From Leptospira montravelensis (lineage in GTDB: Bacteria > Spirochaetota > Leptospiria > Leptospirales > Leptospiraceae), in the NCBI RefSeq assembly GCF_004770045.1, contig NZ_RQFO01000001.1, positions 1 through 64,000 on the forward strand: a DNA stretch of 64,000 bases, in the 5' to 3' direction. The notes beneath the pieces were generated by a model that saw nothing but the letters and a program-made list of their open reading frames with translations, had not been told where the DNA came from and ran no database searches. A program made the translations under genes and the position numbers. Of the stretch, positions 48,017 through 58,239 are shown in pieces (the stretch's first letter is position 1; the number at the start of each line of letters is the position of its first letter).

Positions 48017-49263
48017 GTTATTTAGAAAAACAAGATCCTGAAGTTTACGCCGCATTAAAAAAAGAAGACGAACGCCAAGAACATTCCCTAGAGATGATTG
48101 CTAGTGAAAACTTTGTTTCACGTCCAGTGCTCGAAGCTTACCACTCCACTCTCACAAACAAATACGCTGAAGGGTATCCTGGAAAACGTTACTACAATGG
48201 TTGCGAAAACGCAGACAAGGTAGAGGAACTTGCCATTGAACGTGCTAAAAAAATGTTTGGTGCAGAATATGCAAACGTGCAACCACATAGCGGTGCACAG
48301 GCGAATATGGCTGTGTTTCTTGCGACTCTTGAACCAGGAGATAGTTTTCTTGGAATGAACTTGGCTCATGGTGGTCACCTAACACATGGTAGTGCTGTCA
48401 ATATCAGTGGAAAGTATTTTAAACCAATTCCTTATGGAGTGGATGAAAAAACGGAAACCATCAATTATGATGAAGTGGCAAAACTTGCCAAAGAACACAA
48501 ACCGAAACTGATTGTAGTGGGCGCTTCCGCTTATCCACGCACCATTGATTTTAACAAGTTCCGTGAAATTGCGGATGGGATTGGCGCAAAAATCATGGCA
48601 GATATTGCGCATATCTCAGGTCTTGTTGTTGCCGGAGAACATCCAAGTCCCATTGGAGTTTGTGATTTTGTCACAACTACCACTCATAAAACTTTGCGTG
48701 GACCAAGAGGGGGACTCATCCTTTCCTCTAAAGAAAATGAAAAAATACTAAACTCAAGAGTGTTTCCTGGAATCCAAGGGGGACCACTTATGCACGTGAT
48801 TGCTGCCAAAGCAGTTGCCTTCGGAGAAGCTTTACAACCTGATTTTAAAACTTATATCAAACAAGTAGTAAAGAACGCAAAAGTCCTCGCAGATACATTC
48901 CAAAAACGAGGTTTTCGTGTGGTTTCTGGTGGAACTGACAACCATATCGTTCTTCTCGATGTTTCTGTCAAAGGACTCACAGGAAATGATGCGGCCAATG
49001 GTTTAGACCACGTAGGAGTGACAGTCAATAAAAACGCGATTCCTTTTGATAAAAACCCACCGGCTGTTGCATCAGGAATTCGACTTGGAACTCCTGCACT
49101 TACCACTCGTGGTCTAAAAGAAAAGGAAATTGAAGCAGTTGGAAATTTAATCTGCGATTATTTAGATCATTTTGGTGATTCTACTTGGGAATCAAAAGTA
49201 AAAGCAGGAGTCAAAGAAATCACTTCTGCTTTCCCTATGACAAACTTCCGACTAGAAAACTAA
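48013..49263 (+). CDS. glyA: Serine hydroxymethyltransferase
   Basis: A 416-aa PLP enzyme converting serine and tetrahydrofolate to glycine and methylene-THF. The PLP Lys is in [14 protein letters not shown], and the N-terminal SHMT signature is [19 protein letters not shown]. Length is typical. It is third gene of the rhomboid-lplA-glyA unit (ATGA overlap). Its stop overlaps the convergent NRDE gene by 4 nt. Confidence 0.97.
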   Translation: MSYLEKQDPEVYAALKKEDERQEHSLEMIASENFVSRPVLEAYHSTLTNKYAEGYPGKRYYNGCENADKVEELAIERAKKMFGAEYANVQPHSGAQANMAVFLATLEPGDSFLGMNLAHGGHLTHGSAVNISGKYFKPIPYGVDEKTETINYDEVAKLAKEHKPKLIVVGASAYPRTIDFNKFREIADGIGAKIMADIAHISGLVVAGEHPSPIGVCDFVTTTTHKTLRGPRGGLILSSKENEKILNSRVFPGIQGGPLMHVIAAKAVAFGEALQPDFKTYIKQVVKNAKVLADTFQKRGFRVVSGGTDNHIVLLDVSVKGLTGNDAANGLDHVGVTVNKNAIPFDKNPPAVASGIRLGTPALTTRGLKEKEIEAVGNLICDYLDHFGDSTWESKVKAGVKEITSAFPMTNFRLEN

Positions 49264-50063
49264 CTTTCGCTAAATTCTAAAACCTCTCTCCGTTCCGAAT
49301 ATTCATTAGAAAGCGGATCGGGGAAGGTTCTTTCCAACATTTCCACTCCACCTTTCCCATAAAATAAAATTGTAGAAGCCCGAGTGCCGTATCCGGGAAC
49401 ACGAATGCGGATCGACGATAAATACCTTTCCCTTTCTAATCCAATCCCAGTATCGGGTAATAGAGAGTCTTCATTCACAAGATCTGTATTTGCTAAAAGT
49501 CTAAAAAATTCTAATGTAACAAGGGTTCGCCAATTCTCATTCATCGGGAAGGTATCAAACACTTGTTCGACGTTTGTTTTCAATTTTGCGGTTTTTGGCC
49601 AAACCGTATTCCAATTGGCATTACTGACAGCATGAAACCCTGGTTCTAAGATATACGATTGTAAAGGATCTCCTCCAACATAACTGGCGAGGTTTCCATC
49701 AAAAACAAATAAATTAAAACCCTCATAGTCAGTTGCCGTATTAAGAATTTTTTCTTGGTATGGCTTTGTACTTACTTCCCGGGAAGATTTTAAAAAATCT
49801 AAAACAAGGTTTCCCCTGGATTTTGGATGGGGGTGCGGAAGTTTTTTAAAATTTCTGACATTGGTAAGAAAGGCCACTTTTCCCAAGGAATTCGCACCAA
49901 GCCAAGTTCCCCCAGCTTTTAAATCTTTCCCTGCTAGGATGGTAGGTTGGGTATCCCAAGTGTGGATAGGTTCTGTTGGCCTTTCAAAAAATTCATCTCT
50001 ATTGGAAACAATGACAAGAGGATAATCCGGATGGACCTTATATGCGATCACAACTAAGCACAT
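49260..50063 (-). CDS. NRDE (TANGO2-like) family protein
   Basis: 267 aa from the ATG at 50063; the frame opens to 50201, but the family begins with a Met-Cys whose Cys may be an N-terminal nucleophile, exactly [19 protein letters not shown] here. The signature [13 protein letters not shown] and [16 protein letters not shown] follow. TANGO2 relatives act in heme/lipid handling in eukaryotes; the bacterial role is unknown. It faces glyA convergently and diverges from the DUF4254 gene. Confidence 0.88.
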   Translation of the reverse strand: MCLVVIAYKVHPDYPLVIVSNRDEFFERPTEPIHTWDTQPTILAGKDLKAGGTWLGANSLGKVAFLTNVRNFKKLPHPHPKSRGNLVLDFLKSSREVSTKPYQEKILNTATDYEGFNLFVFDGNLASYVGGDPLQSYILEPGFHAVSNANWNTVWPKTAKLKTNVEQVFDTFPMNENWRTLVTLEFFRLLANTDLVNEDSLLPDTGIGLERERYLSSIRIRVPGYGTRASTILFYGKGGVEMLERTFPDPLSNEYSERREVLEFSES

Positions 50064-50167
50064 GTACTGTAAAAAGACTAAAAAAGGTGGCAAAAGAAAG
50101 CGAAAAACTTGGGAAATATTTAGATTGAACGCCAAAAACCATATGAAAACGTGATTTGCATTACGAT

Positions 50168-50779
50168 ATGAAAGCCTTGGAAGCCATAAAAGCCGTCTCA
50201 ATTTTCCAACAATCCTTACAAGATTGGCATAAAAAAGAAGCCCCTCATCCCAATCCTTTTCCAGAAGGAAGTTTAGAGTCCACTCTCTACCAAAAAAACC
50301 ACATCGATACCATCCAATGGCATATTGAAGATGAAATTAGAAGGCCTGACATTGCTTTAGAAGATGTTGTGGCTCTCAAACGAAAAATAGACAAACTAAA
50401 CCAAGACCGAACTGATATGGTGGAAAAACTGGACGACTTCGTAATTGATATGTTTCGATCCGTCACTCCAAAACCAGATGCAAGATTAAATTCAGAATCA
50501 CCCGCGTGGTTACTCGACCGCATGAGTATCTTAGAACTCAAGATATATCATATGGAAGAACAAGTTTCGAGAAAAGATGCCTCTGCCACAAAAGAACATA
50601 TAGCAAAATGCCAAGCAAAACTAGATGTTCTACTAGACCAAAGAGAAGATCTCAAAAAATGTTTGGATGAACTTTTTTCTGATTATTCCCAAGGAATCAA
50701 AAAAGTAAAAGTATATCGTCAAATGAAGATGTACAATGACCAAAATCTAAATCCATCATTGTATAAGAATCAGAAATGA
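50168..50779 (+). CDS. DUF4254 family protein
   Basis: 203 aa from the ATG at 50168 (an in-frame TTG is 12 nt earlier). All helical, with [20 protein letters not shown] and [18 protein letters not shown], the latter characteristic of DUF4254. The family is often next to glycosyltransferases; here it overlaps a GT9 gene by 4 nt. It probably assists LPS or glycan synthesis, but the role is unknown. Confidence 0.85.
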   Translation: MKALEAIKAVSIFQQSLQDWHKKEAPHPNPFPEGSLESTLYQKNHIDTIQWHIEDEIRRPDIALEDVVALKRKIDKLNQDRTDMVEKLDDFVIDMFRSVTPKPDARLNSESPAWLLDRMSILELKIYHMEEQVSRKDASATKEHIAKCQAKLDVLLDQREDLKKCLDELFSDYSQGIKKVKVYRQMKMYNDQNLNPSLYKNQK

Positions 50780-51834
50780 CAAACCTCTTAGTATTAAGAT
50801 TTTCTGCAATGGGTGATGTGGCTTTAATGACACCTGCACTCATCGCCATTGCAGCTAAATATTCTAATATTCAACTTACAGTTGTTACCAGAGGAAATTT
50901 CGCCCCGTTTTTCTATAATATTCCTAATCTCAATGTTCTTGGGATGAATCTAAAAAAATATAAAGGTATTTTTGGTCTCTTTCGGATGTATCGCGATATC
51001 GCCAAACTGGGACCATTCGGTCATGTAATTGATTTACATGGATCAGTTCGTTCCAGGTTTATTGCTTTTTTATTTCGTAGCCAAGGAGTACCTTACTCCA
51101 AAATCATCAAAGGTCGTCGGGAAAAATTAGCACAAACAAGACGTTATAATAAAAAATTAAACCAACTTCCTCACACCGTCGAACGATATTTAAACGTATT
51201 TCGAAAAGCCGGATTTGATGCACCTATTCGCAAAGGTCCTTGGCTCAATGTAGATGGGGAATCGAAAGTATTTGCTAGGGATTTTTTTAAATCTATTGGG
51301 ATTGATAAAAAAGAAGGACAATGGTTTGGATTTGCTCCTTTTGCGGGACATGCACTCAAAGAATGGAGTTTTGATAAATGCAAACGGCTTGTCGAAGTTT
51401 TACTCGATGAATTTCCCGATTGTAATGTTTTTTTGTTTGGTGGGAAAGATGAGGCTAAGGAATTAGAAATTCTTAGGAGTGGTCAAAAACGTGCCCATAT
51501 CGTCCAAGGTGGAAATTTGGGAATCCGAGGGGAACTTGGAATCATGGACAGATTAGATGTAATGATTGGAATGGATAGTTCCAACGTCCATATTGCTGCC
51601 CTTCTCAAAAAACCCGTGATTGGAATTTATGGAACCACACATCCGCTTTCCGGATTCGGTCCTTTTGCCCAAGAAGATTCAGGAGTGTTACAAGTAGACC
51701 TACCCTGTCGCCCTTGTTCCATTTACGGTAATACTAAATGTTGGCGCGGTGACCATGCTTGTATGGAACTGATTGACCCACTAGACGTTGTTAGACGGAT
51801 TCGACTGATTCAAAACGTAAATACTCTCTGGTAA
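50776..51834 (+). CDS. Glycosyltransferase family 9 (heptosyltransferase-like)
   Basis: A 352-aa GT-B enzyme: VLRFSAMGDVALMTPALIAI start, DLHGSVRSRFIAFLF acceptor region, GFAPFAGHALKEWSFDK nucleotide loop, and IGMDSSNVHIAALLKKPVIGIYG near the C-terminus. It contains the CRPCS...C-type Cys cluster near the end (DLPCRPCSIYGNTKCW). It would add a heptose-like sugar to LPS core. It is coupled to DUF4254. Confidence 0.92.
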   Translation: MTNLLVLRFSAMGDVALMTPALIAIAAKYSNIQLTVVTRGNFAPFFYNIPNLNVLGMNLKKYKGIFGLFRMYRDIAKLGPFGHVIDLHGSVRSRFIAFLFRSQGVPYSKIIKGRREKLAQTRRYNKKLNQLPHTVERYLNVFRKAGFDAPIRKGPWLNVDGESKVFARDFFKSIGIDKKEGQWFGFAPFAGHALKEWSFDKCKRLVEVLLDEFPDCNVFLFGGKDEAKELEILRSGQKRAHIVQGGNLGIRGELGIMDRLDVMIGMDSSNVHIAALLKKPVIGIYGTTHPLSGFGPFAQEDSGVLQVDLPCRPCSIYGNTKCWRGDHACMELIDPLDVVRRIRLIQNVNTLW

Positions 51835-51883
51835 CCATTGAGTAAAAACAAAATTTCTTTTGGCAAAACAATAGGAGATGTTT

Positions 51884-52999
51884 ATGCAATTCATAGAAAA
51901 GAAGAGTTCTCCTAAATCCGCAAATAGACCTTTGGCAATTTGTTTTTTTTGTTACCGCAAGAATTTATCTATTTCAATTTTTTATAAACCTTTTCTTAAA
52001 CAGATCTCTCGTTTTTCACTAAAACTTTTTATAATTCTTTCCTTTTGTTTGTTCCTAATTCCGAAAGAAACTACGGCTGAAGCATTTTCTCCTGAGTTTC
52101 AAGAAGTCATTCTTCCTTCTCCCAACAAAGCAGATTATGAAGAACAAATCAAATGCCAAGACTTGTATTGTAAAAAAATTTCATACTCCAAAGATGGAAA
52201 GTATTTATCCGAAGTATGGGATGAACTAGGAAAAAACGGCGGTAAGGTGGTGGTAGATTTTTTAGACAATCCCCTTCTTTTCAGTGATTCTCAAATGGAT
52301 GATATCACGGAATACCTACGGGAAATTGCCAAAAGAGATGGCCATGTCAGTTTGGAACCATTTTATATCGCGACACGGGGCATTGGCTTTACAGATGTCC
52401 CTGTCATCAAAGACCTTTTTGGACTCAGTTATAATTTATACAAACGATTACGTTCTGCATTTAAGTTTGGGCGAATGGGCCATTATAATGCGAAAGTCCT
52501 TTATCATCCGACATCCGGAAAAGTATTACAGGTATTTTTCTTTCATAAAAATTACGGAAATTTATGTGATACAGTTTATTCCACCTGTGACCGCATCGAA
52601 TATATGGATGATGAATTGTTTGATAAACAATTGTCTTTAAAACTAAGTGAAACACAATCCAAAAGAATCGAAATCCGATTTAGCCAAACACCAGCTGTCC
52701 TTCCACAAATGAAATTGGACATTGGAAATTTACTAGATACCAATCGGTCAGCAAGACTTTATAAATGGCTCATCATAGCCAAAAAAACAGAAACAAAAAC
52801 GGTGACTCGCGAAAGATTTCTTGGGGTAGAACTTGCAATCAAAGTTTTAGATTATACTCTCAGTGCCTATGAAATTGTGGAGGCCATACAACTCTATCTG
52901 CCAGCTCGCACCAAACAAGCAGAAGTTGTTTATGAAGATAGAGAAGAAGGACGAGTTCTAAAATCGGTGGTATTTTATCCTGTTGTGAATAAGGAATGA
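51884..52999 (+). CDS. Anchored/exported hypothetical protein
   Basis: 371 aa from the second ATG at 51884; the first ATG (51878) has the AGGAG abutting it, so the second has proper spacing. A long basic N-tail is followed by a hydrophobic segment at about 45-65 (KLFIILSFCLFLIPKETTAEA). The remainder is mixed with DLYCKKISYSKDGKYLSEVW and GRMGHYNAKVLYHPTSGKV. No family recognised. It ends 1 nt before the convergent membrane protein gene. Confidence 0.75.
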   Translation: MQFIEKKSSPKSANRPLAICFFCYRKNLSISIFYKPFLKQISRFSLKLFIILSFCLFLIPKETTAEAFSPEFQEVILPSPNKADYEEQIKCQDLYCKKISYSKDGKYLSEVWDELGKNGGKVVVDFLDNPLLFSDSQMDDITEYLREIAKRDGHVSLEPFYIATRGIGFTDVPVIKDLFGLSYNLYKRLRSAFKFGRMGHYNAKVLYHPTSGKVLQVFFFHKNYGNLCDTVYSTCDRIEYMDDELFDKQLSLKLSETQSKRIEIRFSQTPAVLPQMKLDIGNLLDTNRSARLYKWLIIAKKTETKTVTRERFLGVELAIKVLDYTLSAYEIVEAIQLYLPARTKQAEVVYEDREEGRVLKSVVFYPVVNKE

Positions 53000-53000
53000 A

Positions 53001-53606
53001 CTAAGATATTATACCAAATTTTGATTTTCTGATTTTTACCATCATCACAAAAACCAAACAAGCAATTCCAGCAGAACCAGGAAACAACAAAGTAACCATA
53101 TTCCATTCAGCAAGTCCGGCCATAGCCAAAAAATTACGAAACAAAAAGATTAGATAAAATCCCAAAGGTTCTGAGTTAGGATCGATATATCCCTTTCGAA
53201 AGGTAGGAATAAAACCAAAGATATCTGCAATAGACAAAACAATCACTGCTGCTAAAGGATCAGAAAAATAAAACCAAAATGGCAAACTAGAAAGTGCTAA
53301 ACAAAAGAAAAACCAATCAGATTTCGTAATTTCAATATCACCGCGTTTTCGATAAGCGATAAAGGCAACTAAAATGGTAATGATACCTGAAACACCTATG
53401 GGTAAACTTCCCACCCCACCATTCCCTGCAATTTGTGCGAAGAACACGATAAAGGTGGTGGCTCCCCAAATGATCCAGGAAAATACGTGAGGACGAATAG
53501 AACCTTTCCAAATTCCTTTGATATAGGGAATGTATGCATAAAAAGTTAAAAAGATAGCAATCCCAGAAATGAGACTACGTAACTCCAGAGATATAAAACT
53601 TTTCAC
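53001..53606 (-). CDS. Integral membrane protein, PQ-loop-like
   Basis: A 201-aa protein with about six to seven membrane segments. The segment [29 protein letters not shown] recalls the PQ-loop/SWEET pattern (P-Y-I-K-G), repeated more weakly at [20 protein letters not shown]. The two-fold repeat suggests a small transporter. It overlaps the GT4 gene by 4 nt. The assignment is by pattern only. Confidence 0.7.
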   Translation of the reverse strand: MKSFISLELRSLISGIAIFLTFYAYIPYIKGIWKGSIRPHVFSWIIWGATTFIVFFAQIAGNGGVGSLPIGVSGIITILVAFIAYRKRGDIEITKSDWFFFCLALSSLPFWFYFSDPLAAVIVLSIADIFGFIPTFRKGYIDPNSEPLGFYLIFLFRNFLAMAGLAEWNMVTLLFPGSAGIACLVFVMMVKIRKSKFGIIS

Positions 53607-54892
53607 TGCATAAAATCAAAAAACAAATCAAAGATATTTGTTTTTTTCACTTTTCCTTTCATTGCTTCTACAACTTTTGAATAAACTTCTTCCATTGCAT
53701 CTACACATTTTTCCATTTCATGACCTGAAGCTATCTGAAGGGAATTTTTAGAGAACTTTGCATACTCTTCGGGATTACGAATGATTTCAAGGGCACCTTG
53801 TGCGATCCCTTTGGCATCGAAAGATTTGGCGATGTATCCATTTTCACCCTGACGGATCAGTTCCGGCAAAGCAAAGGCATCCACGCCGACAGCAGGTAAC
53901 CCACAAGCAATCGCTTCTAAAACAACAAGGCCTTGCGTTTCCATAGTAGAAGCAGTTAAGAATACGTCATACTTTGGATATTCTTCATGTAACACGGCAT
54001 TGGGGATAAATCCTTTGAAGGTGACCGCATCCTGAATTCCTAAATGTTCAGCTTGTCTTTGCAATGACGGAATGGCAGGACCTTCACCAATGATTGTCAA
54101 AGTTGATTTCGGATAATGTTCATGGATGGTTTTAAATGCATTAAGGATCACATCACAATTTTTTTCATAAGAGATTCTCCCTACATGTAAAAACTTGGGG
54201 GCATCTCCTGCCGTATAAGTTTTTGGAGTTCCTTTGAATCGTTTTAAATCCATCCCATTAGAAACAACTGTAATCGGTCGGGTGATTCCATATTCGATTA
54301 ATTGTTCTTTAATCAAATGGCTCGGGGAAATGACCACATCACACCTGTTATATATATCATTACATATTTTTAAAATGATTTTTTTGCGAATATTAAAGTT
54401 ATCAAATTTTACAATTTTGTCTAATTCATCGATATTTAGTTTTTTCTTAAACTTATTTGCTTTGAAGAATAGTTTATCGAGTTTGAACAAACGGTAAAAA
54501 GATACATACATTTCCTGCTCAGCCATCAAGGTATGATAGGTTCCAATGGTAGGAACACCAAATCTTTCAGCGGCATTCACAGCATATAGACCCAAAAGTC
54601 CCGGGGTGTGGATGTGAATGAGGTCGGGTTTGAAATCTTCGATAATTCGTTTGATTTTGCCAGGTGAAGGCAAAACCACTTTAATATCGGGGTAACTCGG
54701 TAGGTATCCAGAACGAAAGCGAACTACCTGGATATTGTCCGTCATACGATCAAAGTCCCCGTCGCCATATTTGGGTGCACAAATACAAAATTCGTGGCCT
54801 CGCAAAGCCAAAAGTTCAGAAAAATTTTTAATAGAAACAGCGACTCCGTCGGTTTTTGGCAAAAAAGTATCGGAAAAATATAAGACTCGCAA
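53603..54892 (-). CDS. Glycosyltransferase family 4
   Basis: A 429-aa GT-B retaining glycosyltransferase. [20 protein letters not shown] start with the GVA loop; [40 protein letters not shown]; and the C-terminal donor motif [20 protein letters not shown] (Ex7E type). It is similar to mannosyl/glucosyl transferases that modify diacylglycerol or polyprenyl lipids. It is divergent from the O-antigen ligase-like gene. Confidence 0.92.
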   Translation of the reverse strand: MRVLYFSDTFLPKTDGVAVSIKNFSELLALRGHEFCICAPKYGDGDFDRMTDNIQVVRFRSGYLPSYPDIKVVLPSPGKIKRIIEDFKPDLIHIHTPGLLGLYAVNAAERFGVPTIGTYHTLMAEQEMYVSFYRLFKLDKLFFKANKFKKKLNIDELDKIVKFDNFNIRKKIILKICNDIYNRCDVVISPSHLIKEQLIEYGITRPITVVSNGMDLKRFKGTPKTYTAGDAPKFLHVGRISYEKNCDVILNAFKTIHEHYPKSTLTIIGEGPAIPSLQRQAEHLGIQDAVTFKGFIPNAVLHEEYPKYDVFLTASTMETQGLVVLEAIACGLPAVGVDAFALPELIRQGENGYIAKSFDAKGIAQGALEIIRNPEEYAKFSKNSLQIASGHEMEKCVDAMEEVYSKVVEAMKGKVKKTNIFDLFFDFMQ

Positions 54893-54940
54893 CTGTTACC
54901 TCTTTACAAATTGGAGAAAAGCATTAGTCTCATCCAAAGT

Positions 54941-56257
54941 ATGTTTTACCGAATCTATCGTTCGTTTCTAACCTTGTCCATCATTTCCTGTGCCCTTTCC
55001 GTTTCCTTAAGCCAACTTTTCTTACTCCTCTCTTTTGTTTTTTTTCTCTTTCTTCCTGAAAAACCAAAACTCAGGAGTCAATTGGTAAAAATTCTCTTCC
55101 TATTTTACGTTTGGCAACTTGTAACAGTTTTGTATCATTTCGCAGCATCTGGTTTTGATTTTATATCCATTAAACACGCATTTCGCGACGAAATGAAAGA
55201 CATCTTTCTAGTAACCGCATTTGTCACTGTTCAAGGGATCAAACATGAAGACAAAAAATATCTCTATAAAACATTTTTTATCTTTGCATTAGTCATCGTG
55301 ATAACCGGATTTATTTCAATTTTTTCGATGACAAGACTGTCTCGATTAATTTCTGATCTTTATAAAATTTCTGCCTCTTGGCCTTACCAACACCACTACG
55401 GCAAAATTTCCGATGTAAATATCTACCTTCCTATCGGTCTTATGAATACCCATCTTACTTTCGGTGGATTACTTGCTTTTATCTTCCCAGGTTTTGTATT
55501 CCGATTGTATGATTCTTGGTATAAAAAAGAATCTTTGTCAAAAATTTCTATCAATGCGATATTACTTTTATTGGTTGCTATTGTCTTTTTATTTAACAAT
55601 GCACGTTCATCACTTCTTGGAGCCTTAGTGAGTACTTTATTCGGCATATACATTCTAATATTTATCGATAAAGATATATCAAAAAAAATGCTAAAACGAA
55701 TCGGAATATTTATTTTACTCTCTTTGATTGTGGTTTACACAGGATACAAAACCACAAATGCAGTCAAACGTGTCGTAGATCCTTTGTTTGGTGGAGAAAA
55801 ACATACTGATTCAGGTAGAACCTTCATTTGGGACTCCACCTTCCCTCTTATTGAAAAAAATCCTATTTTTGGAATTGGATCTGGGAACTACCAAAAAGAA
55901 ATCGAAATTTCAAGGAAAGAAAAGGAAAAAGAACACAAAGAACTAAGTTTCTTTTATGAAGTTACACAAAGAGGACACGCTCACAATGATTACTTTCATT
56001 TAACAGCTGTATATGGAACACCTCAAGGAATTTTATACCTTCTTTTATTTATTGGAATACTATATACGCTATTAAATGGAAACATTCCCAAAGAAATTAG
56101 GTTTATGACTTATGGTTTGGTAGGATTTTTCTTTTCAGGCCTTTTACAATGTTATTTTCAAGATGATGAAGTATTGATTGTGTTTTACTTTTTACTTGGG
56201 TATCTTAACATTTACGCCGAGTCCAATCATAAAAACGAATTAAAACTAGAAGGATAA
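54941..56257 (+). CDS. O-antigen ligase/polymerase-like membrane protein (Wzy_C)
   Basis: 438 aa from the ATG at 54941 (a TTG at 54911 would add ten residues). About 11 membrane helices. A periplasmic loop near 280-370 carries SGRTFIWDSTFPLIEKNPIF, IGSGNYQKEI and GHAHNDYFHL, the WaaL/Wzy_C signature with key Arg and His. It ligates or polymerises polysaccharide on a lipid carrier. It is followed 5 nt later by the GH5 gene. Confidence 0.9.
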   Translation: MFYRIYRSFLTLSIISCALSVSLSQLFLLLSFVFFLFLPEKPKLRSQLVKILFLFYVWQLVTVLYHFAASGFDFISIKHAFRDEMKDIFLVTAFVTVQGIKHEDKKYLYKTFFIFALVIVITGFISIFSMTRLSRLISDLYKISASWPYQHHYGKISDVNIYLPIGLMNTHLTFGGLLAFIFPGFVFRLYDSWYKKESLSKISINAILLLLVAIVFLFNNARSSLLGALVSTLFGIYILIFIDKDISKKMLKRIGIFILLSLIVVYTGYKTTNAVKRVVDPLFGGEKHTDSGRTFIWDSTFPLIEKNPIFGIGSGNYQKEIEISRKEKEKEHKELSFFYEVTQRGHAHNDYFHLTAVYGTPQGILYLLLFIGILYTLLNGNIPKEIRFMTYGLVGFFFSGLLQCYFQDDEVLIVFYFLLGYLNIYAESNHKNELKLEG

Positions 56258-56262
56258 ATTTA

Positions 56263-58239
56263 ATGGCACCAAAAAAACTCTCACCCCAAGGCGAATGGTT
56301 TGTAGATGCAACCGGAAGAAAAGTAATTTTAAGAGGAGTGAACTTAGGTGGAGACACAAAAGTTCCTTTTCCAAACGGTGGAACACAGTTTCCAACGGAT
56401 TTTTCAGACCACAAAGAAGTGAGTTTTATTGGCCGACCTTTTCCTCTTTCTGAAGCTGATTCCCATTTCACAAGACTCAAAAAATGGGGATTTAATGTAA
56501 TACGTTTATTAACCACTTGGGAAGCCGTAGAACATAAAGGACCGAATGAATACGACGAAGCTTATTTGGATTATTTCACAGAAATTGTTAGATTGGCTGG
56601 AGAATATGGATTTTATGTTTTTATAGATTTTCATCAAGATGTTTGGTCTCGTATGACCGGAGGTGACGGTGCCCCTGGTTGGATCTTCGAAAAATTGGGA
56701 ATTGATTATCGAAAACTATCAGAGGCAGATGCAAGCATAGTCATGCAAAGAGCTTACGATTATTCAAAACCAGGAATTCGTCAGGAAGATAATTATCCAA
56801 CCATGTGCTGGTCACAAAACTATCGTTATGCTGGAAATGGAATCCTTTGGACTTTGTTTTTCGGAGGAAAAGACTTTGCACCTAATTTTTTAATCGATGG
56901 GATAAACGTTCAAGACTACTTGCAAGGCCACTATTTGGGCTGTATGAAACAAATTGCTGAGCGAGTGAAAGACTTTGATTTTGTTTTAGGTTTTGATTCC
57001 CTAAACGAACCAGGAAAAGGTTTTATCGGTAGGGCCTTAAATGACCGAGGTCTTACCAACAAAGACGAGGATCCCGCCAAACCGGGCCTTGGTTGGTCTC
57101 CAATAGATGCTTTGTTTTCTTCTCATGGATATTCCGTAGATTTACCTTATCTTACTCTTAAAGTTTGGAAAGGCGGATTTGTTCCTACAAAAACTGTAAC
57201 CGTAAATCAGAACAAGGTTTCTATTTGGCTACCAGAATCCCCGGGTGATCCCTTCCAATTAGAAGGCGCTTATACCATTACAAAAGATGGTACACCTTTT
57301 ATCGAAAAAAATGATTTTTTTCAAACAGTCAATGGTAAAACCGTAGACTTTGATGCGGATTATCTTATTCCTTTTATGTGCACCGTTGGTAAAACGATTC
57401 AAGAAATCAGAAAAGATTGGATGGTTTTTATTGAAAGAGAAGCCTCTGACGCATTCACAAATCCTTATCTAAATGGAGAAGTTCCGAAACTATCGGTAAA
57501 TGCAGCACATTGGTATGATATATTAACTCTCCTTTTCAAAACCTTTCTTTATCCCTTTGCGATTGATACTTTGACCAAACGTCCTGTATTTGGAAAGTCT
57601 GGAATCGAAGCCATGTATGTCAGGCAGCTAACTAGAGTTAAAAATACTGCCGATTCAGTTCCAGGTAAAATTCCAAGCCTGATTGGAGAATTTGGAATTC
57701 CTTTTGATCTGCAAGGTGGGAAGGCATACAAAGAATGGAAAAAAGGAAACCATTCTCCCAAAATTTGGAAACTTCATGTGATGGCTCTAAATTCCATGTA
57801 CAATGCGATGGACCAACTCTTTTTATCAAATACACTTTGGAACTATACTGCATCCAACCAAAACGATTTAATGGTGGGAGATGGTTGGAACCAAGAAGAC
57901 CTAAGTATTTTTTCGAAAGACCAGATCATCCCAGGTTCAGACCCCGATGTGTATGGGGGTGGAGGAAGAGCTATCGAAGGATTTTGTAGACCTTATGCTG
58001 CCTTTATCCAAGGAACACCCTTACAAATGAAATATAACTTAGAAAATAGAGAATTTTATTTGGAATGGATATCTGACCTTGCCATCGGAGAACCGTGTAT
58101 CATCAAAGTCCCTCGCTTTGTTTACCCCAATGGCGTACAAATTGTACTTTCAAATGCGGAAAAAATTTCTGAAACAGAAGGGGAATTGGCAGTCAAAGGA
58201 AATGGAGGAAAGGCAACTCTCATCCTAAAACCATTATGA
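56263..58239 (+). CDS. Glycoside hydrolase family 5 (endoglycoceramidase-like)
   Basis: A 658-aa protein: GH5 (beta/alpha)8 barrel with RGVNLGGD at the start, IDFHQDVWSR, acid/base Glu249 in DSLNEPGKG and nucleophile Glu476 in LIGEFGIPFD, then a C-terminal beta domain (about 560-658). The N-terminus lacks any signal peptide, so the enzyme is cytoplasmic, unlike most endoglycoceramidases. It overlaps the cyclase gene by 4 nt. The natural substrate may be a glycolipid, by family resemblance. Confidence 0.88.
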   Translation: MAPKKLSPQGEWFVDATGRKVILRGVNLGGDTKVPFPNGGTQFPTDFSDHKEVSFIGRPFPLSEADSHFTRLKKWGFNVIRLLTTWEAVEHKGPNEYDEAYLDYFTEIVRLAGEYGFYVFIDFHQDVWSRMTGGDGAPGWIFEKLGIDYRKLSEADASIVMQRAYDYSKPGIRQEDNYPTMCWSQNYRYAGNGILWTLFFGGKDFAPNFLIDGINVQDYLQGHYLGCMKQIAERVKDFDFVLGFDSLNEPGKGFIGRALNDRGLTNKDEDPAKPGLGWSPIDALFSSHGYSVDLPYLTLKVWKGGFVPTKTVTVNQNKVSIWLPESPGDPFQLEGAYTITKDGTPFIEKNDFFQTVNGKTVDFDADYLIPFMCTVGKTIQEIRKDWMVFIEREASDAFTNPYLNGEVPKLSVNAAHWYDILTLLFKTFLYPFAIDTLTKRPVFGKSGIEAMYVRQLTRVKNTADSVPGKIPSLIGEFGIPFDLQGGKAYKEWKKGNHSPKIWKLHVMALNSMYNAMDQLFLSNTLWNYTASNQNDLMVGDGWNQEDLSIFSKDQIIPGSDPDVYGGGGRAIEGFCRPYAAFIQGTPLQMKYNLENREFYLEWISDLAIGEPCIIKVPRFVYPNGVQIVLSNAEKISETEGELAVKGNGGKATLILKPL

